This document shows positions 1-7,483 of a stretch of DNA of 14,283 bases, piece after piece. How positions within the stretch are numbered: position 1 is the stretch's first letter; each line of letters starts with the position of its first letter. Where the stretch lies: assembly GCA_964420065.1 (NCBI GenBank), contig CAYQQK010000029.1, forward strand, positions 1 to 14,283, in the 5' to 3' direction. The notes beneath the pieces are model-generated. The model made no database searches. It was not told the origin of the DNA and saw only the letters and a program-made list of their open reading frames with translations. The stretch is from CAYQQK01 sp964420065. GTDB taxonomy: Bacteria > Bacillota > Dethiobacteria > DTU022. The translations under genes and the position numbers were made by a program.

Positions 1-51
1 CACCAGCCTTTCAAGCTGGCAGCAGGGGTTCAAATCCCCTAGGGGTCACCA
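1..51 (+). tRNA. tRNA-Glu(UUC), 3' portion only (truncated by window start)
   Basis: The window opens inside a tRNA. The anticodon stem pairs ccagc (3-7) with gctgg (15-19), and the 7-base loop ctttcaa puts TTC at positions 34-36, which reads GAA (Glu). The T arm is a 5-bp stem around ttcaaat (26-42 region). The acceptor strand aggggtc, discriminator A and encoded CCA end at 51. The D arm and 5' acceptor strand lie before position 1, so the identity rests on the anticodon only. Confidence 0.88.
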
Positions 52-80
52 TTTTAACCAACTTATGATTGGACCTATCT

Positions 81-116
81 GAAAACCACTTGCCTTGAAC
101 ACGGCAAGTGGTTTTC
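81..116. terminator. Perfect 14-bp hairpin between tRNA-Glu and the tautomerase gene
   Basis: gaaaaccacttgcc (81-94) pairs perfectly with ggcaagtggttttc (103-116) around an 8-base loop. The stem ends in A/T tracts on each side, so it can serve as an intrinsic terminator in both directions: for the tRNA on the plus strand and for the tautomerase gene arriving on the minus strand. There is no long T-run beyond the stem, so termination is inferred from position and stem strength. Confidence 0.65.
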
Positions 117-144
117 AATCAGGTGGGCTGTAACGGTGCGGCAA

Positions 145-336
145 TTATTTCCTTATTCTTTCCGACAGTAACTCACCGCCGACGCCGACCTCTTCCTGTG
201 AAGTATGGCGCAAGTAAACCACGAAGGCCGATTGATCGATCCCTGTTGCTTTACTGGCTGTTACCGTAAAGGAACGGATTAATTCTTTCTTTTTCTCCTG
301 CTCCAGTTCCGGCCCGTAAAAGAAAATGGTAGGCAT
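145..336 (-). CDS. 4-oxalocrotonate tautomerase-family protein (63 aa)
   Basis: The small protein starts MPTIFFYGPEL. Removal of Met would expose Pro as the N-terminal residue, the catalytic base of the tautomerase superfamily. About 63 residues is the normal subunit length of 4-OT/DmpI-type enzymes. Family features seen are a beta strand after the Pro, a charged helix (about 12-28) and a second strand followed by a GVGG turn near residues 48-53. These enzymes catalyse keto-enol tautomerisation of small 2-oxo acids; the physiological substrate cannot be told here. The start at 336 is chosen because aaggaggt sits just upstream (about 341-349 on the minus strand). An open extension to 447 runs over the promoter and lacks the catalytic Pro. 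The gene is monocistronic, with an extended -10 promoter upstream. Confidence 0.85.
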   Translation of the reverse strand: MPTIFFYGPELEQEKKKELIRSFTVTASKATGIDQSAFVVYLRHTSQEEVGVGGELLSERIRK

Positions 337-390
337 GAAATAACCTCCTTTCCGTGGTGATAGATCGACGGAAAGCAGTGCGCTCTGCAA

Positions 391-420
391 ATTATAGCAT
401 GAGCAGGTCGGATCGGGCAA
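391..420 (-). promoter_or_regulatory. Promoter of the tautomerase gene (extended -10)
   Basis: On the minus strand TGcTATAAT (the TATAAT is 391-396 read in reverse) has an 18-base spacer to a weak -35 TTGCCC (415-420). The TG one base before the -10 supports an extended -10 promoter. It lies about 55 bases upstream of the tautomerase ATG. Confidence 0.6.
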
Positions 421-480
421 AAATCCATCCTGTAACGGCAGGCGCACCCGGGGAATGCCTGCCCGGGGTACGAACGCTTC

Positions 481-509
481 TTTACTTGTGTCGGCATAAC
501 CCTTATAAT
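481..509 (+). promoter_or_regulatory. Promoter of tRNA-Val(UAC)
   Basis: TTTACT (481-486), a 17-base spacer, then TATAAT (504-509). Transcription would begin near 516, about 16 bases before the tRNA 5' end. It is oriented away from the tautomerase promoter at 391-420. Confidence 0.6.
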
Positions 510-531
510 AATGGGCAGAGAGTTTGATGAT

Positions 532-606
532 GGGCGAATAGCTCAGCGGGGGAGCACCTGCCTTACAAGCAGGGGGTCACAGGTTCAAATCCTGTTTCGC
601 CCACCA
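532..606 (+). tRNA. tRNA-Val(UAC)
   Basis: This is a complete cloverleaf. The acceptor gggcgaa (532-538) pairs with ttcgccc (596-602), with discriminator A603 and encoded CCA 604-606. The D arm contains agctcag. The anticodon stem is cctgc/gcagg with loop cttacaa, so the anticodon is TAC (Val). The T arm has a cacag/ctgtt-type stem around ttcaaat. It has its own promoter upstream and a hairpin terminator downstream, so it appears to be a single-gene transcript. Confidence 0.95.
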
Positions 607-618
607 AAACGCGGTTCG

Positions 619-650
619 CGACGGGGTTTAAAAATCCCGTCGTTTCATTT
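619..650 (+). terminator. Intrinsic terminator after tRNA-Val(UAC)
   Basis: cgacggg (619-625) pairs with cccgtcg (636-642) around a 10-base loop, followed by tttcattt. It lies directly downstream of the tRNA and upstream of trmK. Confidence 0.7.
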
Positions 651-779
651 CCGGCCCGGGTGGCCCAACCCGGATTGCTTTGCCGCCGCGCGGCCGGTTT
701 CTTTTTCGGCCCGGCGCAGGACATCTCATATTTTCTATGGAAATAGGAGATAGTAAATCTGACCTCCCCGTGGCGAAGG

Positions 780-1502
780 ATGAACGGAATGCGAGTGAAA
801 CCCCGGCTGTCCGCAGTGGCCGGCCTTGTTCCGGAAGACGGTGTTGTGGCCGACATCGGCACGGATCACGCCTACCTACCCATCTACCTGGTTCAAAAAG
901 GACTGGCCCGCCGCGTGATTGCAGTTGAAAATCGCCCTGGTACGCTCGACGGGGCCCGTCGTTCTCTGAACCTTTTTAATCAGGCTCACAAGATTGAGTT
1001 GCGCTTGGGGGACGGCCTTGAGGCTTTGCATCGCGCCGACGGGGTTGAAACGGTCATCCTGGCCGGTCTGGGGGGCCGCACTATCTGCCGTCTTCTGGCC
1101 CGCTCGCGGGAACGCTGGTTCTGGTTCAAGAGACTGGTGTTGCAGCCGATGCAGGAAACGCCGCTGTTGCGTCGTTGGCTGACTGCCCATCATTGGTGTT
1201 TGGTGCGAGAGCGCTTGGTCTGCGAAAGCGGACGCTTTTACGAAATTATGGCCGTGGAGCAGGGTCAGCAGGTTGCGGCCGACCCTCTACTCTATGAAAT
1301 TGGTCCCTGCCTCTTTCAGGAACGCGACCCCCTGCTGGCTCCATTCATTCGGAGGAAGATCGAACGCTGTCATGCCGTTATTCACACCCTGCGCGCTTCA
1401 TCAAGCCCGGAAAGTCAGGTACGATTGATTCACCTGGAACAAAAAAAAGCTCGACTCAAGGAGGTGCTGGCTCTTGTGGGCGAAAGTGCAACAGATCGCT
1501 GA
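780..1502 (+). CDS. trmK: tRNA (adenine(22)-N1)-methyltransferase TrmK
   Basis: This is a SAM-dependent Rossmann-fold enzyme that methylates N1 of A22 in tRNAs (Bacillus YqfN/TrmK family, formerly DUF633). The SAM-binding motif ADIGTDHAYLP is at residues 24-34, and the later motifs VILAGLGG and LVLQPMQE match the family. At 240 residues the length is normal, with a helical, charged C-terminal tail. The first in-frame ATG is at 780. An ATG at 789 is better placed, 8 bases after aagga (776-780), and gives a 237-residue protein starting MRVKPRLSAVAGLV, so 789 may be the real start. The last 29 bases overlap the nif3-like gene, and the trmK-nif3 order is conserved in Firmicutes. I could not identify a convincing promoter between 650 and 780. 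Confidence 0.92.
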   Translation: MNGMRVKPRLSAVAGLVPEDGVVADIGTDHAYLPIYLVQKGLARRVIAVENRPGTLDGARRSLNLFNQAHKIELRLGDGLEALHRADGVETVILAGLGGRTICRLLARSRERWFWFKRLVLQPMQETPLLRRWLTAHHWCLVRERLVCESGRFYEIMAVEQGQQVAADPLLYEIGPCLFQERDPLLAPFIRRKIERCHAVIHTLRASSSPESQVRLIHLEQKKARLKEVLALVGESATDR

Positions 1503-2610
1503 AATGATCGAAGGGATTGCTCCTCCGGGCCTGGCTCTCGAAGGTGACAATTCAGGCTTGCAGGTTGGCGACCCGCAAGCGTCGGTAAAGAATGTTCTTA
1601 CTGCCCTGGAATTGGATCGAGCCGTTTTGGAAGAAGCCCGGGCCTGCCGGGCAGACATGATCGTAACCCACCACCCCCTGCTCTACCGCCCACTGAAAGT
1701 TCTTGACCGATCCGCCCCGGAGGCGGACCTGGTTGCACAGATAATTCACAATAATATAAACGTTTATAGCGCCCACACCAATTTGGATGTTGCACCGGGC
1801 GGGGTAAGCCATTTTTTGGCCGACCGGCTCGGGCTTTCCTCCGACGGCCGCACCGTGCTTGAACAGACCGCAACAGACAGCCTGCTTAAGCTGGTGGTTT
1901 TTGTGCCTCTTGATGATGCTGACAGGCTCATGGCAGCTCTAACCGGTGCCGGGGCGGGATGGATTGGCCGTTACAGCCACTGCACCTTTCAGATTAAAGG
2001 AACGGGAACTTTTTTACCCCGAAACGGGACCAGGCCGGTCATTGGAGAACAGGGACGTTTGGAACGGGTTGAAGAAATACGTCTTGAAACAATCTTACCC
2101 GATTCAAGACGCGCGGCCGTACTTGCGGCAATGATGGAGGCGCACCCTTACGAAGAGGTGGCTTACGATCTTTATCCCTTGAAACGTCCCGGCATCCCGA
2201 TTGGTTTAGGCGTGATCGGGCGGCTGATGCAACCGGTCACCCTGGAACAGTTCCTTTCCCGTTGCCTTCGGGAACTGTCACCGGAGATGATCCGTTACTG
2301 GGCTCCTCAAGGAAACACCCTATTGAGCCGGATTGCCGTTTGCGGCGGTTCGGGTGGGCGCTTGGTCGAGATGGCTGCCTGCAGCGGCGCTCAGCTTTAC
2401 CTTTCCGGGGATTTCGGTTATCATGACCTGCTCACGGCGGCGGGGCGAGGGTTGGCCCTCATCGATGCCGGGCATTACGCAACCGAGGCCCCGGTGGTTG
2501 AACTATTGGCTGCATTTTTGCGCCGGTGTCTGACCCGGGGCGGGTTTGCCACAATTGTGCATTCCGCCGCATCTGGGGGGAAAACCCGGTGGTCACTTTG
2601 TTCAAGGTAG
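1474..2610 (+). CDS. Nif3-like dinuclear metal center protein (YqfO/YbgI family)
   Basis: The start is a TTG at 1474, 9 bases after a strong aaggagg (1458-1464); the resulting N-terminus MWAKVQQIAEMIEGIAP matches the family. Metal-site residues seen are THH (H66, H67), H101-x3-D105 in SAHTNLD, and GH...E (H334, E338). These correspond to the known ligands of YbgI/YqfO proteins, which form toroidal hexamers with two metals per active site. Residues about 135-235 are the PII/CutA-like insertion typical of the 370-residue Firmicutes version, including a HPYEEVAYD motif. Databases often call the family GTP cyclohydrolase 1 type 2, but the cellular role is not settled. The gene is translationally coupled to trmK. 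Its TAG stop lies inside the terminator stem that ends the operon. Confidence 0.92.
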   Translation: MWAKVQQIAEMIEGIAPPGLALEGDNSGLQVGDPQASVKNVLTALELDRAVLEEARACRADMIVTHHPLLYRPLKVLDRSAPEADLVAQIIHNNINVYSAHTNLDVAPGGVSHFLADRLGLSSDGRTVLEQTATDSLLKLVVFVPLDDADRLMAALTGAGAGWIGRYSHCTFQIKGTGTFLPRNGTRPVIGEQGRLERVEEIRLETILPDSRRAAVLAAMMEAHPYEEVAYDLYPLKRPGIPIGLGVIGRLMQPVTLEQFLSRCLRELSPEMIRYWAPQGNTLLSRIAVCGGSGGRLVEMAACSGAQLYLSGDFGYHDLLTAAGRGLALIDAGHYATEAPVVELLAAFLRRCLTRGGFATIVHSAASGGKTRWSLCSR

Positions 2611-2628
2611 GCCGAGCCTGCCTTTTTT
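2604..2628 (+). terminator. Intrinsic terminator overlapping the nif3 stop codon
   Basis: ggtaggc (2606-2612) pairs with gcctgcc (2616-2622) around a 3-base loop, with one T-G wobble, followed by six T (2623-2628). Two A (2604-2605) can pair with the first T. The TAG stop (2608-2610) lies within the left arm. It ends the trmK-nif3 unit and implies that the zinc-ribbon gene has a separate promoter, which I could not identify clearly in 2629-2680. Confidence 0.8.
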
Positions 2629-2682
2629 GTTGTCATATTTTTTCGTTTCACCGGACCACTATTTCAAAAGGGGCGAGCGGCT

Positions 2683-3495
2683 TTGGAACAATTGGAGTTG
2701 CTGTGGCATCTGCAGGCAATCGATCTGGACATCAAAACATTGAAAGAAAAAATGACGCACCATCCACAAGAGACAAAAGTGGAAGAAGCGCGGCAAGAAT
2801 TAAAAATCATTGTCGCTTCCCGGGAAAAATTAATGGAACGGCTGAAAGAGATCCGGCGCAAGCAAAAGCGACTTGAACTCGATCTGCACCAGGTTTCGGG
2901 TAATCGCAAAACTTTCCGGAACAAACTATACGGCGGGGAAATCGGAAGTGTGCGGGAGCTGGAATCATTGGAGAAAAAACTGAAACTTGTTGAAAAGGAA
3001 CAGGGGATACTGGAGGAAGAAATCCTCGTCCTCATGGAGCTTTCAGAGGAACTGGAGGCACACCTGAAGGAAGAAGAACAGCGGTCACGTTCTTGCGAAC
3101 AGGTGCTGGCGGAACAGAAACGGGTTTTAGAAGAGATCAGGACGGAGCTGCAGGCCGAACAGGAACTGTTACAGGAAAAACGGGTAGCGATCGCGGCTCG
3201 GTCCGAAAACCGGTATCTGGAACTTTACCGCATTCAGTCCGGAAGGCATCACGGGCAGGGTATTGCCCGGGTCATCAACGATAACTGCGATGGATGCCGT
3301 GTTTTCATTTCTTCCGCTCAACGCGGTTTACTTTACAACCCCCGGGCAATGGTGTATTGTGAAAACTGTGGGCGGCTCCTGGTGCGGTTGCCGGAGCCTC
3401 CAGAACAATCCCAAATAGGGATCGATACCGGCAAGGAGGTCAAGGGTGCAAAAAGAAAAAGCCCCCACAAAAAATCGGAGCAAACTGCAACCTAA
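2683..3495 (+). CDS. Coiled-coil protein with C-terminal C4 zinc ribbon (DUF164, CdsZ/HP0958-like)
   Basis: This is a 270-residue protein. Residues about 10-175 are almost entirely charged helical heptad sequence, predicted as a long antiparallel coiled coil. A C4 zinc ribbon follows: CDGC (C202, C205) and CENCGRLL (C226, C229). This is the architecture of the family named for Helicobacter HP0958 (FlgZ) and Chlamydia CdsZ, a putative nucleic-acid-binding or adaptor family whose role in Firmicutes is unknown. The TTG start at 2683 follows aaaagggg (about 2667-2673). The last 50 bases overlap the next gene, so the two are probably co-translated. Genes of this family often follow nif3-like genes, as here. 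The C-terminal tail after residue 240 is basic and low-complexity. Confidence 0.85.
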   Translation: MEQLELLWHLQAIDLDIKTLKEKMTHHPQETKVEEARQELKIIVASREKLMERLKEIRRKQKRLELDLHQVSGNRKTFRNKLYGGEIGSVRELESLEKKLKLVEKEQGILEEEILVLMELSEELEAHLKEEEQRSRSCEQVLAEQKRVLEEIRTELQAEQELLQEKRVAIAARSENRYLELYRIQSGRHHGQGIARVINDNCDGCRVFISSAQRGLLYNPRAMVYCENCGRLLVRLPEPPEQSQIGIDTGKEVKGAKRKSPHKKSEQTAT

Positions 3496-4225
3496 AAACA
3501 CCAAAACAGTACGTCGCAAGCCCTTAAGCATATGGGCCGTGGTAGCAATCGTGCTCACGGCGAGCATGCTTTTACCTTCAATTTTTATCGGGCTTGACTA
3601 TCTGTCCGGGTGGCGTGGCCCCGTCAAAACCGAAGAAGATTCCTGGGAAAAATACCTGGAGCAAGAATGGCACCGGTTGACCGAAGAAAGCACCGCGCTC
3701 GAGGTAAAAATCGCTGCCGACGGGCCGTCAGAGGATGATCTCGAAAAGCTGGCAGCCCTTTACGGCCAGGCCTATAGTTACGCCCTCTATTTTGAGCCCG
3801 GTGCGGCGGAGGAATACCTTGAAAAAATGGCCAAAACCTACCGTTCTCTGCTCGATTTGAACCCGGGCAGCATCGAGCACCGCTTTTCTTTATACGGGAC
3901 ACTGTGCGCTCTCGGGCGGGAAGAAGAGGCCCGCAAAGAAGCCGATCTTGTTCGGGCCTCCCTGGAACCCCTTCTCGAAGCGGAGACAGCAACCAATCTC
4001 GAGCGCTATTACTATGCCGCACTAATGGCCGATGTTTACGAAAGTAAAGAGGAAGCACTGGCGCAGCTCGATCTGATCCTGGAAACTGAACCCGAGGATT
4101 CACCATACCACGCCCATTTTACCGCTTATCGGGAGGAGCTACTTGCCGGGGAGACTGCGGACCCCGGCGAAACGGAAAAAAATGACCAGGCTGAAAATAG
4201 CCCGGGGGAGGAAGAAGAGGGATAA
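3446..4225 (+). CDS. Membrane-anchored TPR-like protein of unknown function
   Basis: The GTG start at 3446 lies 5 bases after aaggaggt (3433-3440), inside the end of the zinc-ribbon gene. The 259-residue protein has a basic N-terminus (about 1-27), one hydrophobic segment (about 28-50) and then a soluble part, predicted extracytoplasmic by the positive-inside rule. Residues about 90-220 are helical with TPR-like spacing (for example the LGREEEARKEADLVRASLEP region and the ALAQLDLILETEPEDSPYH region), consistent with two or three degenerate tetratricopeptide repeats. The C-terminus is an acidic Glu-rich tail. No catalytic motif is visible. It may be a scaffold. It sits between the zinc-ribbon gene and tatC, but that alone does not show a role in secretion. 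Confidence 0.75.
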   Translation: MQKEKAPTKNRSKLQPKNTKTVRRKPLSIWAVVAIVLTASMLLPSIFIGLDYLSGWRGPVKTEEDSWEKYLEQEWHRLTEESTALEVKIAADGPSEDDLEKLAALYGQAYSYALYFEPGAAEEYLEKMAKTYRSLLDLNPGSIEHRFSLYGTLCALGREEEARKEADLVRASLEPLLEAETATNLERYYYAALMADVYESKEEALAQLDLILETEPEDSPYHAHFTAYREELLAGETADPGETEKNDQAENSPGEEEEG

Positions 4226-4275
4226 ACCGGACATCTTTGAATTAAACCGATCATCTTACACAGGGAAGGCCGGTT

Positions 4276-5034
4276 ATGGAAAAGACTTTTACGATCAGTT
4301 TCCTGGAAGAACTGCGTAAGCGGTTGATCACGATCACCGTCCTTGTATTTTTGGGTGCGGTAGGTTGCTTTATCTACATCGACAAGATACGCCAGTTCCT
4401 GGTGTTGCCCGGGAAAGGCCTTGAGATACACCTGGTTTTTCTCAATCCACAGGAAGCGCTCCTGGCCAACATGCATCTTGCTTTCATGGCCGGGGTACTG
4501 ATCATGTTGCCGCTACTGCTTTACCAATTGGTATCCCTGCTTACTACTTTAACCCGGCACAAGCGCAAAGGCGCCTTTCTGCTCACCGCCGCCATGTATG
4601 TCCTCTTCGCCCTGGGCCTTTCTTTTGCCTATTTTGTGGTTTTTCCATTTGCCCTGAACTTTTTTCTCAGTTTTGCCACCGCCGACTTGATTCCCCGGTT
4701 CAGTGTCAGCCAGTACCTTTCCTTTGCGATTACTTTCCTGTTCGGTTTCGGTCTGGTTTTTCAATTGCCCCTTGTTTTCTGGTTTCTCGGACTGATCGGG
4801 GTCCTAAAAAGTTCCTTTTTGCGACGTAACCGCAAATATGCCGTACTCATCATTCTCATCGTTTCCGCCATCCTCACGCCCCCGGATGTTTTTTCCCAGA
4901 TTCTGATGGCTGTCCCCTTGATGATCCTTTACGAACTGGGTATCGTGCTGGTCGATTTTGCCCGGCGCAGTAAAGCCCGGACCGGTGTTGGCCGCAATAG
5001 TGTTCCATCCACACCCGAACCCGGGGGCCGGTAA
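4276..5034 (+). CDS. tatC: Sec-independent (twin-arginine) translocase subunit TatC
   Basis: TatC is the integral-membrane receptor that binds twin-arginine signal peptides and, with TatA, exports folded proteins. The 252-residue protein has six hydrophobic segments (about 16-36, 66-90, 101-125, 147-173, 188-204, 207-227). Family hallmarks are the N-terminal FLEELRKRL, the YFVVFPFALNFF region, and LTPPDVFSQ at 200-208. Odd points: where most TatC proteins have Glu in the HER motif after TM2 (Escherichia coli E103), this one has HKR (K96), and the TM4 Glu (E. coli E170) aligns with Q163; the N-terminal Glu (E. coli E15) is kept as E12. No tatA or tatB lies in the window. The SD is agggaagg about 6 bases before the ATG. 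It follows the TPR gene by 50 bases. Confidence 0.9.
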   Translation: MEKTFTISFLEELRKRLITITVLVFLGAVGCFIYIDKIRQFLVLPGKGLEIHLVFLNPQEALLANMHLAFMAGVLIMLPLLLYQLVSLLTTLTRHKRKGAFLLTAAMYVLFALGLSFAYFVVFPFALNFFLSFATADLIPRFSVSQYLSFAITFLFGFGLVFQLPLVFWFLGLIGVLKSSFLRRNRKYAVLIILIVSAILTPPDVFSQILMAVPLMILYELGIVLVDFARRSKARTGVGRNSVPSTPEPGGR

Positions 5035-5102
5035 TGATGGGTCAAACAGGTTTCTCCTAAACACTTTCCTTTGCATAATGAAGGGGGCAATCGGTTTTCC
5101 AC

Positions 5103-6308
5103 CTAGAGGATGTTTTTCAGGTTCCGGTTTACCGCCGCGATAAAATCCCCGGTACTGACCCCCTTGGCGGCGCGTTCCGATAATAAGGTCAGATCCCCAG
5201 TTACAATACCCGCCTCCACCGTTTCCAGGCATGCCTTCTCCAACACACCGGCAAATCGAACCAGTTCCGGCAACCCGTCAAACGTACCGCGTTTCCGCAA
5301 AGCGCCCGCCCAGGCAAAAATGCTTGCCACTGGATTTGTTGATGTTTCTTTGCCTTGTAGATAGCGATAATAATGACGGGTTACCGTCCCGTGGGCCGCC
5401 TCATACAGGAAACAACCGTCCGGCGAAACCAGCTCCGAGGTCATCATGGCCAGCCCGCCAAATGCGGCCGCAATCAAGTCAGACATTACATCGCCGTCGT
5501 AATTCTTGCAGGCCCAGACAAACCCGCCTTCGGAACGGATGAGCCGTGCCGTGGCATCATCGATCAAGGTATAGAAATATTCGATCCCGGTCCTGGCAAA
5601 CTTATCCTGATACTCGTTTTCAAAAATTTCTTGGAACAGATGTCTAAAACCTTGATCGTAGATTCGAGAGATGGTGTCTTTTGCCGAAAACCACAAATCT
5701 TGCTTGTGTTCAAGAGCGTAGATAAAACAGGCCCGGGCAAAACTGGCGATAGAGCGATCGAGATTATGCATACCCATAATCACGCCCGGTCCGTCAAATT
5801 CAAAGATCGTCCGGCGTGTGATTTGCCCCGTCCCGGTGGTAAAGACAAGTTCGGCTTTTCCCGGTTGTTCAACCCGGTGTTCAACATTCCCGTAAAGATC
5901 ACCGTAGGCGTGACGGGCGATCGTAACCGGTTTCTTCCAATTTTGCACCAGCGGGGTAATTCCCCGCACCACGATCGGTGTGCGAAACACGGTCCCATCC
6001 AAAAAAGCCCTGATCGTGCCGTTAGGGCTTTTCCAGGCCTGTTTGAGCTTGTATTCCTTGACACGCTGATCGTTGGCAGTAATAGTGGCGCATTTGACTG
6101 CCACCCTGTATTTTTTATTGGCCATGGCCGCATCAATCGTGACCCGGTCTTCGGTCTGATTGCGGTTCATCAGGCCGAGATCATAATATTCCGTTCTTAA
6201 TTCAAGGTATGGCTGAAGCAAAACATCCTTGATTTTCTTCCAGATCACCCTGGTCATCTCATCCCCGTCCATTTCGACCAGTGGTAGTTTCATTTTGATT
6301 TTTGACAT
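5103..6308 (-). CDS. icd: NADP-dependent isocitrate dehydrogenase, type II (eukaryotic-like)
   Basis: This enzyme oxidatively decarboxylates isocitrate to 2-oxoglutarate with NADP in the TCA cycle and glutamate supply. The 401-residue protein resembles the homodimeric type II enzymes (as in mitochondria and cytosol of eukaryotes and some bacteria) rather than the E. coli type. Motifs in order: EMDGDEMTR, VKCATIT, WKSPNGTIR (substrate Ser and Arg), ARHAYGDLY (Arg equal to human IDH1 R132), WACKNYDGDV (metal Asp residues), AAHGTVTRHY (NADP-phosphate binding) and ETSTNP. The ATG at 6308 is chosen because a ggggtgg SD sits 5 bases upstream; the GTG at 6317 lies inside that SD. It converges with tatC, and no clear terminator is visible in 5035-5102. 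The enzyme fits 2-oxoglutarate synthesis in an anaerobe. Confidence 0.95.
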   Translation of the reverse strand: MSKIKMKLPLVEMDGDEMTRVIWKKIKDVLLQPYLELRTEYYDLGLMNRNQTEDRVTIDAAMANKKYRVAVKCATITANDQRVKEYKLKQAWKSPNGTIRAFLDGTVFRTPIVVRGITPLVQNWKKPVTIARHAYGDLYGNVEHRVEQPGKAELVFTTGTGQITRRTIFEFDGPGVIMGMHNLDRSIASFARACFIYALEHKQDLWFSAKDTISRIYDQGFRHLFQEIFENEYQDKFARTGIEYFYTLIDDATARLIRSEGGFVWACKNYDGDVMSDLIAAAFGGLAMMTSELVSPDGCFLYEAAHGTVTRHYYRYLQGKETSTNPVASIFAWAGALRKRGTFDGLPELVRFAGVLEKACLETVEAGIVTGDLTLLSERAAKGVSTGDFIAAVNRNLKNIL

Positions 6309-6559
6309 GACTTCCACCCCTTTATGATGCGGCCGTTTCTAAAGGCCTTCTTTATGTTTTCGCCAATGGTATGCTTACTCCTACTGAGTTTACGTTCTAC
6401 CGGCCAATCACGATCCGGGCCTAGACTTACCCGGGTTGGACAACATCTTAAATGTTTGGCTTTTGCTTGGGCCGGATTGAAGGAAGCCGGCTGCCTAAAA
6501 AGAAATACTAGGAATAAATGCAGCAGTGCAATCCCGGTCGGAGGAGGAGGTTAAAGGAT

Positions 6560-7483
6560 TTGATACTTGAAGTAGATAATTTGAGCAAGAGTTATGGCTC
6601 CACAAGGGCTGTGGATCGGGTTAGTTTTGGTGTCCACCGGGGTGAGATCATGGGGCTGCTCGGCCCGAACGGGGCCGGTAAAACCACCGCGATCCGCATG
6701 ATCATGGGTGTTCTTGCCCCCGATACGGGTCGGATCAGCTTTAATTTTACTGGGCGGATCCAGCCGTTCGACAAGGGCAAAATCGGCTACCTGCCCGAAG
6801 AGCGCGGTCTTTATGAGGATGTCAGGGTTGATGACACTTTGGTTTACCTGGCCGGGTTAAAAGGCATGCCTGCGGCTGAAGCCCGCCGGGAGGCACGACA
6901 ATGGCTTGAACGCCTCAAATTGGGCGCCTACGCCAACCGAAAGCTGGAGAAATTATCCAAGGGAATGCAGCAGAAAGTACAGTTTGTCGCCTCGGTCCTG
7001 CACCGGCCGCCGCTTGTCCTTTTTGATGAACCTTTTGCCGGCCTCGACCCGGTCAACCAGGACTTTTTTAAAAACATCATTCGTGAACTACAGGCGGGCG
7101 GGACCACGGTGCTGCTGTCGGCGCACCAGATGAATCTGGTCGAAGCACTTTGTGATTCGATCTTTCTGGTTAACCACGGCCGTGAAATTCTATCCGGGAA
7201 GCTGCGGCAAATCAAGGAGGCTTACAGTGAACATGTCGTTGAACTGCATTATGACCCTCCTGTAAAAAGCGATTTTCTAAAAAAAATCGAGGGTCTCCGG
7301 GTATTAAAAGAGCAGCCGGGGCTGGCGGTGATGCGCTACCGCGGGCGTATCGGGATCAATGCCTTGTTGCAGGAATTAAGTGCAAGGTTGACGATCAGGG
7401 CCATCACCGTGGAAAAGCCATCGTTGCATGAAATCTTTATCGAAACCGTCCGTGAAAAGGGTGAAACAATTGAAGTGGCTTAA
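6560..7483 (+). CDS. ABC transporter ATP-binding protein, NatA-like
   Basis: This is the cytoplasmic ATPase partner of the ABC-2 permease encoded next. With the TTG start at 6560 (9 bases after ggaggagg, 6543-6550) the protein begins MILEVDNLSKSYG and is 307 residues long; the open extension to 6518 lacks this SD. Motifs are Walker A GPNGAGKTT (35-43), the YLPEERG motif (77-83) that replaces a standard Q-loop in NatA/YhaQ-type exporters, signature LSKGMQQ (132-138), Walker B LVLFDEP (152-158) and the switch His in SAHQMN (187-192). The C-terminal about 90 residues form the accessory domain usual in this subfamily. The 3' end overlaps the permease gene. The substrate is unknown; Na+ export (NatAB) is the best-known case in the family. 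Confidence 0.9.
   Translation: MILEVDNLSKSYGSTRAVDRVSFGVHRGEIMGLLGPNGAGKTTAIRMIMGVLAPDTGRISFNFTGRIQPFDKGKIGYLPEERGLYEDVRVDDTLVYLAGLKGMPAAEARREARQWLERLKLGAYANRKLEKLSKGMQQKVQFVASVLHRPPLVLFDEPFAGLDPVNQDFFKNIIRELQAGGTTVLLSAHQMNLVEALCDSIFLVNHGREILSGKLRQIKEAYSEHVVELHYDPPVKSDFLKKIEGLRVLKEQPGLAVMRYRGRIGINALLQELSARLTIRAITVEKPSLHEIFIETVREKGETIEVA

Noticed and set aside
337..447. N-terminal extension of the tautomerase to 447
   Set aside because: It would remove the exposed catalytic Pro and cover the promoter and SD; the ATG at 336 has the right SD.
511..753. Plus-strand frame across tRNA-Val(UAC)
   Set aside because: It contains the whole tRNA and its terminator and has no SD.
5035..5102. Terminator between convergent tatC and icd
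   Set aside because: Only a 4-bp cctt/aagg pairing without a T-run was found; not convincing.
5373..6200. Long plus-strand open frame (275 codons) opposite icd
   Set aside because: It is antisense to a clearly real isocitrate dehydrogenase with all motifs, has no SD, and its translation is low-complexity GC-driven sequence.
6324..6554. Plus-strand frame of 76 codons between icd and the ABC ATPase
   Set aside because: No SD or recognisable motif, and it overlaps the ATPase SD region and probable regulatory sequence; the early hydrophobic stretch is not enough. The 6309-6559 gap contains no clear promoter for either side and only a short gccgg/ccggc hairpin near 6472.
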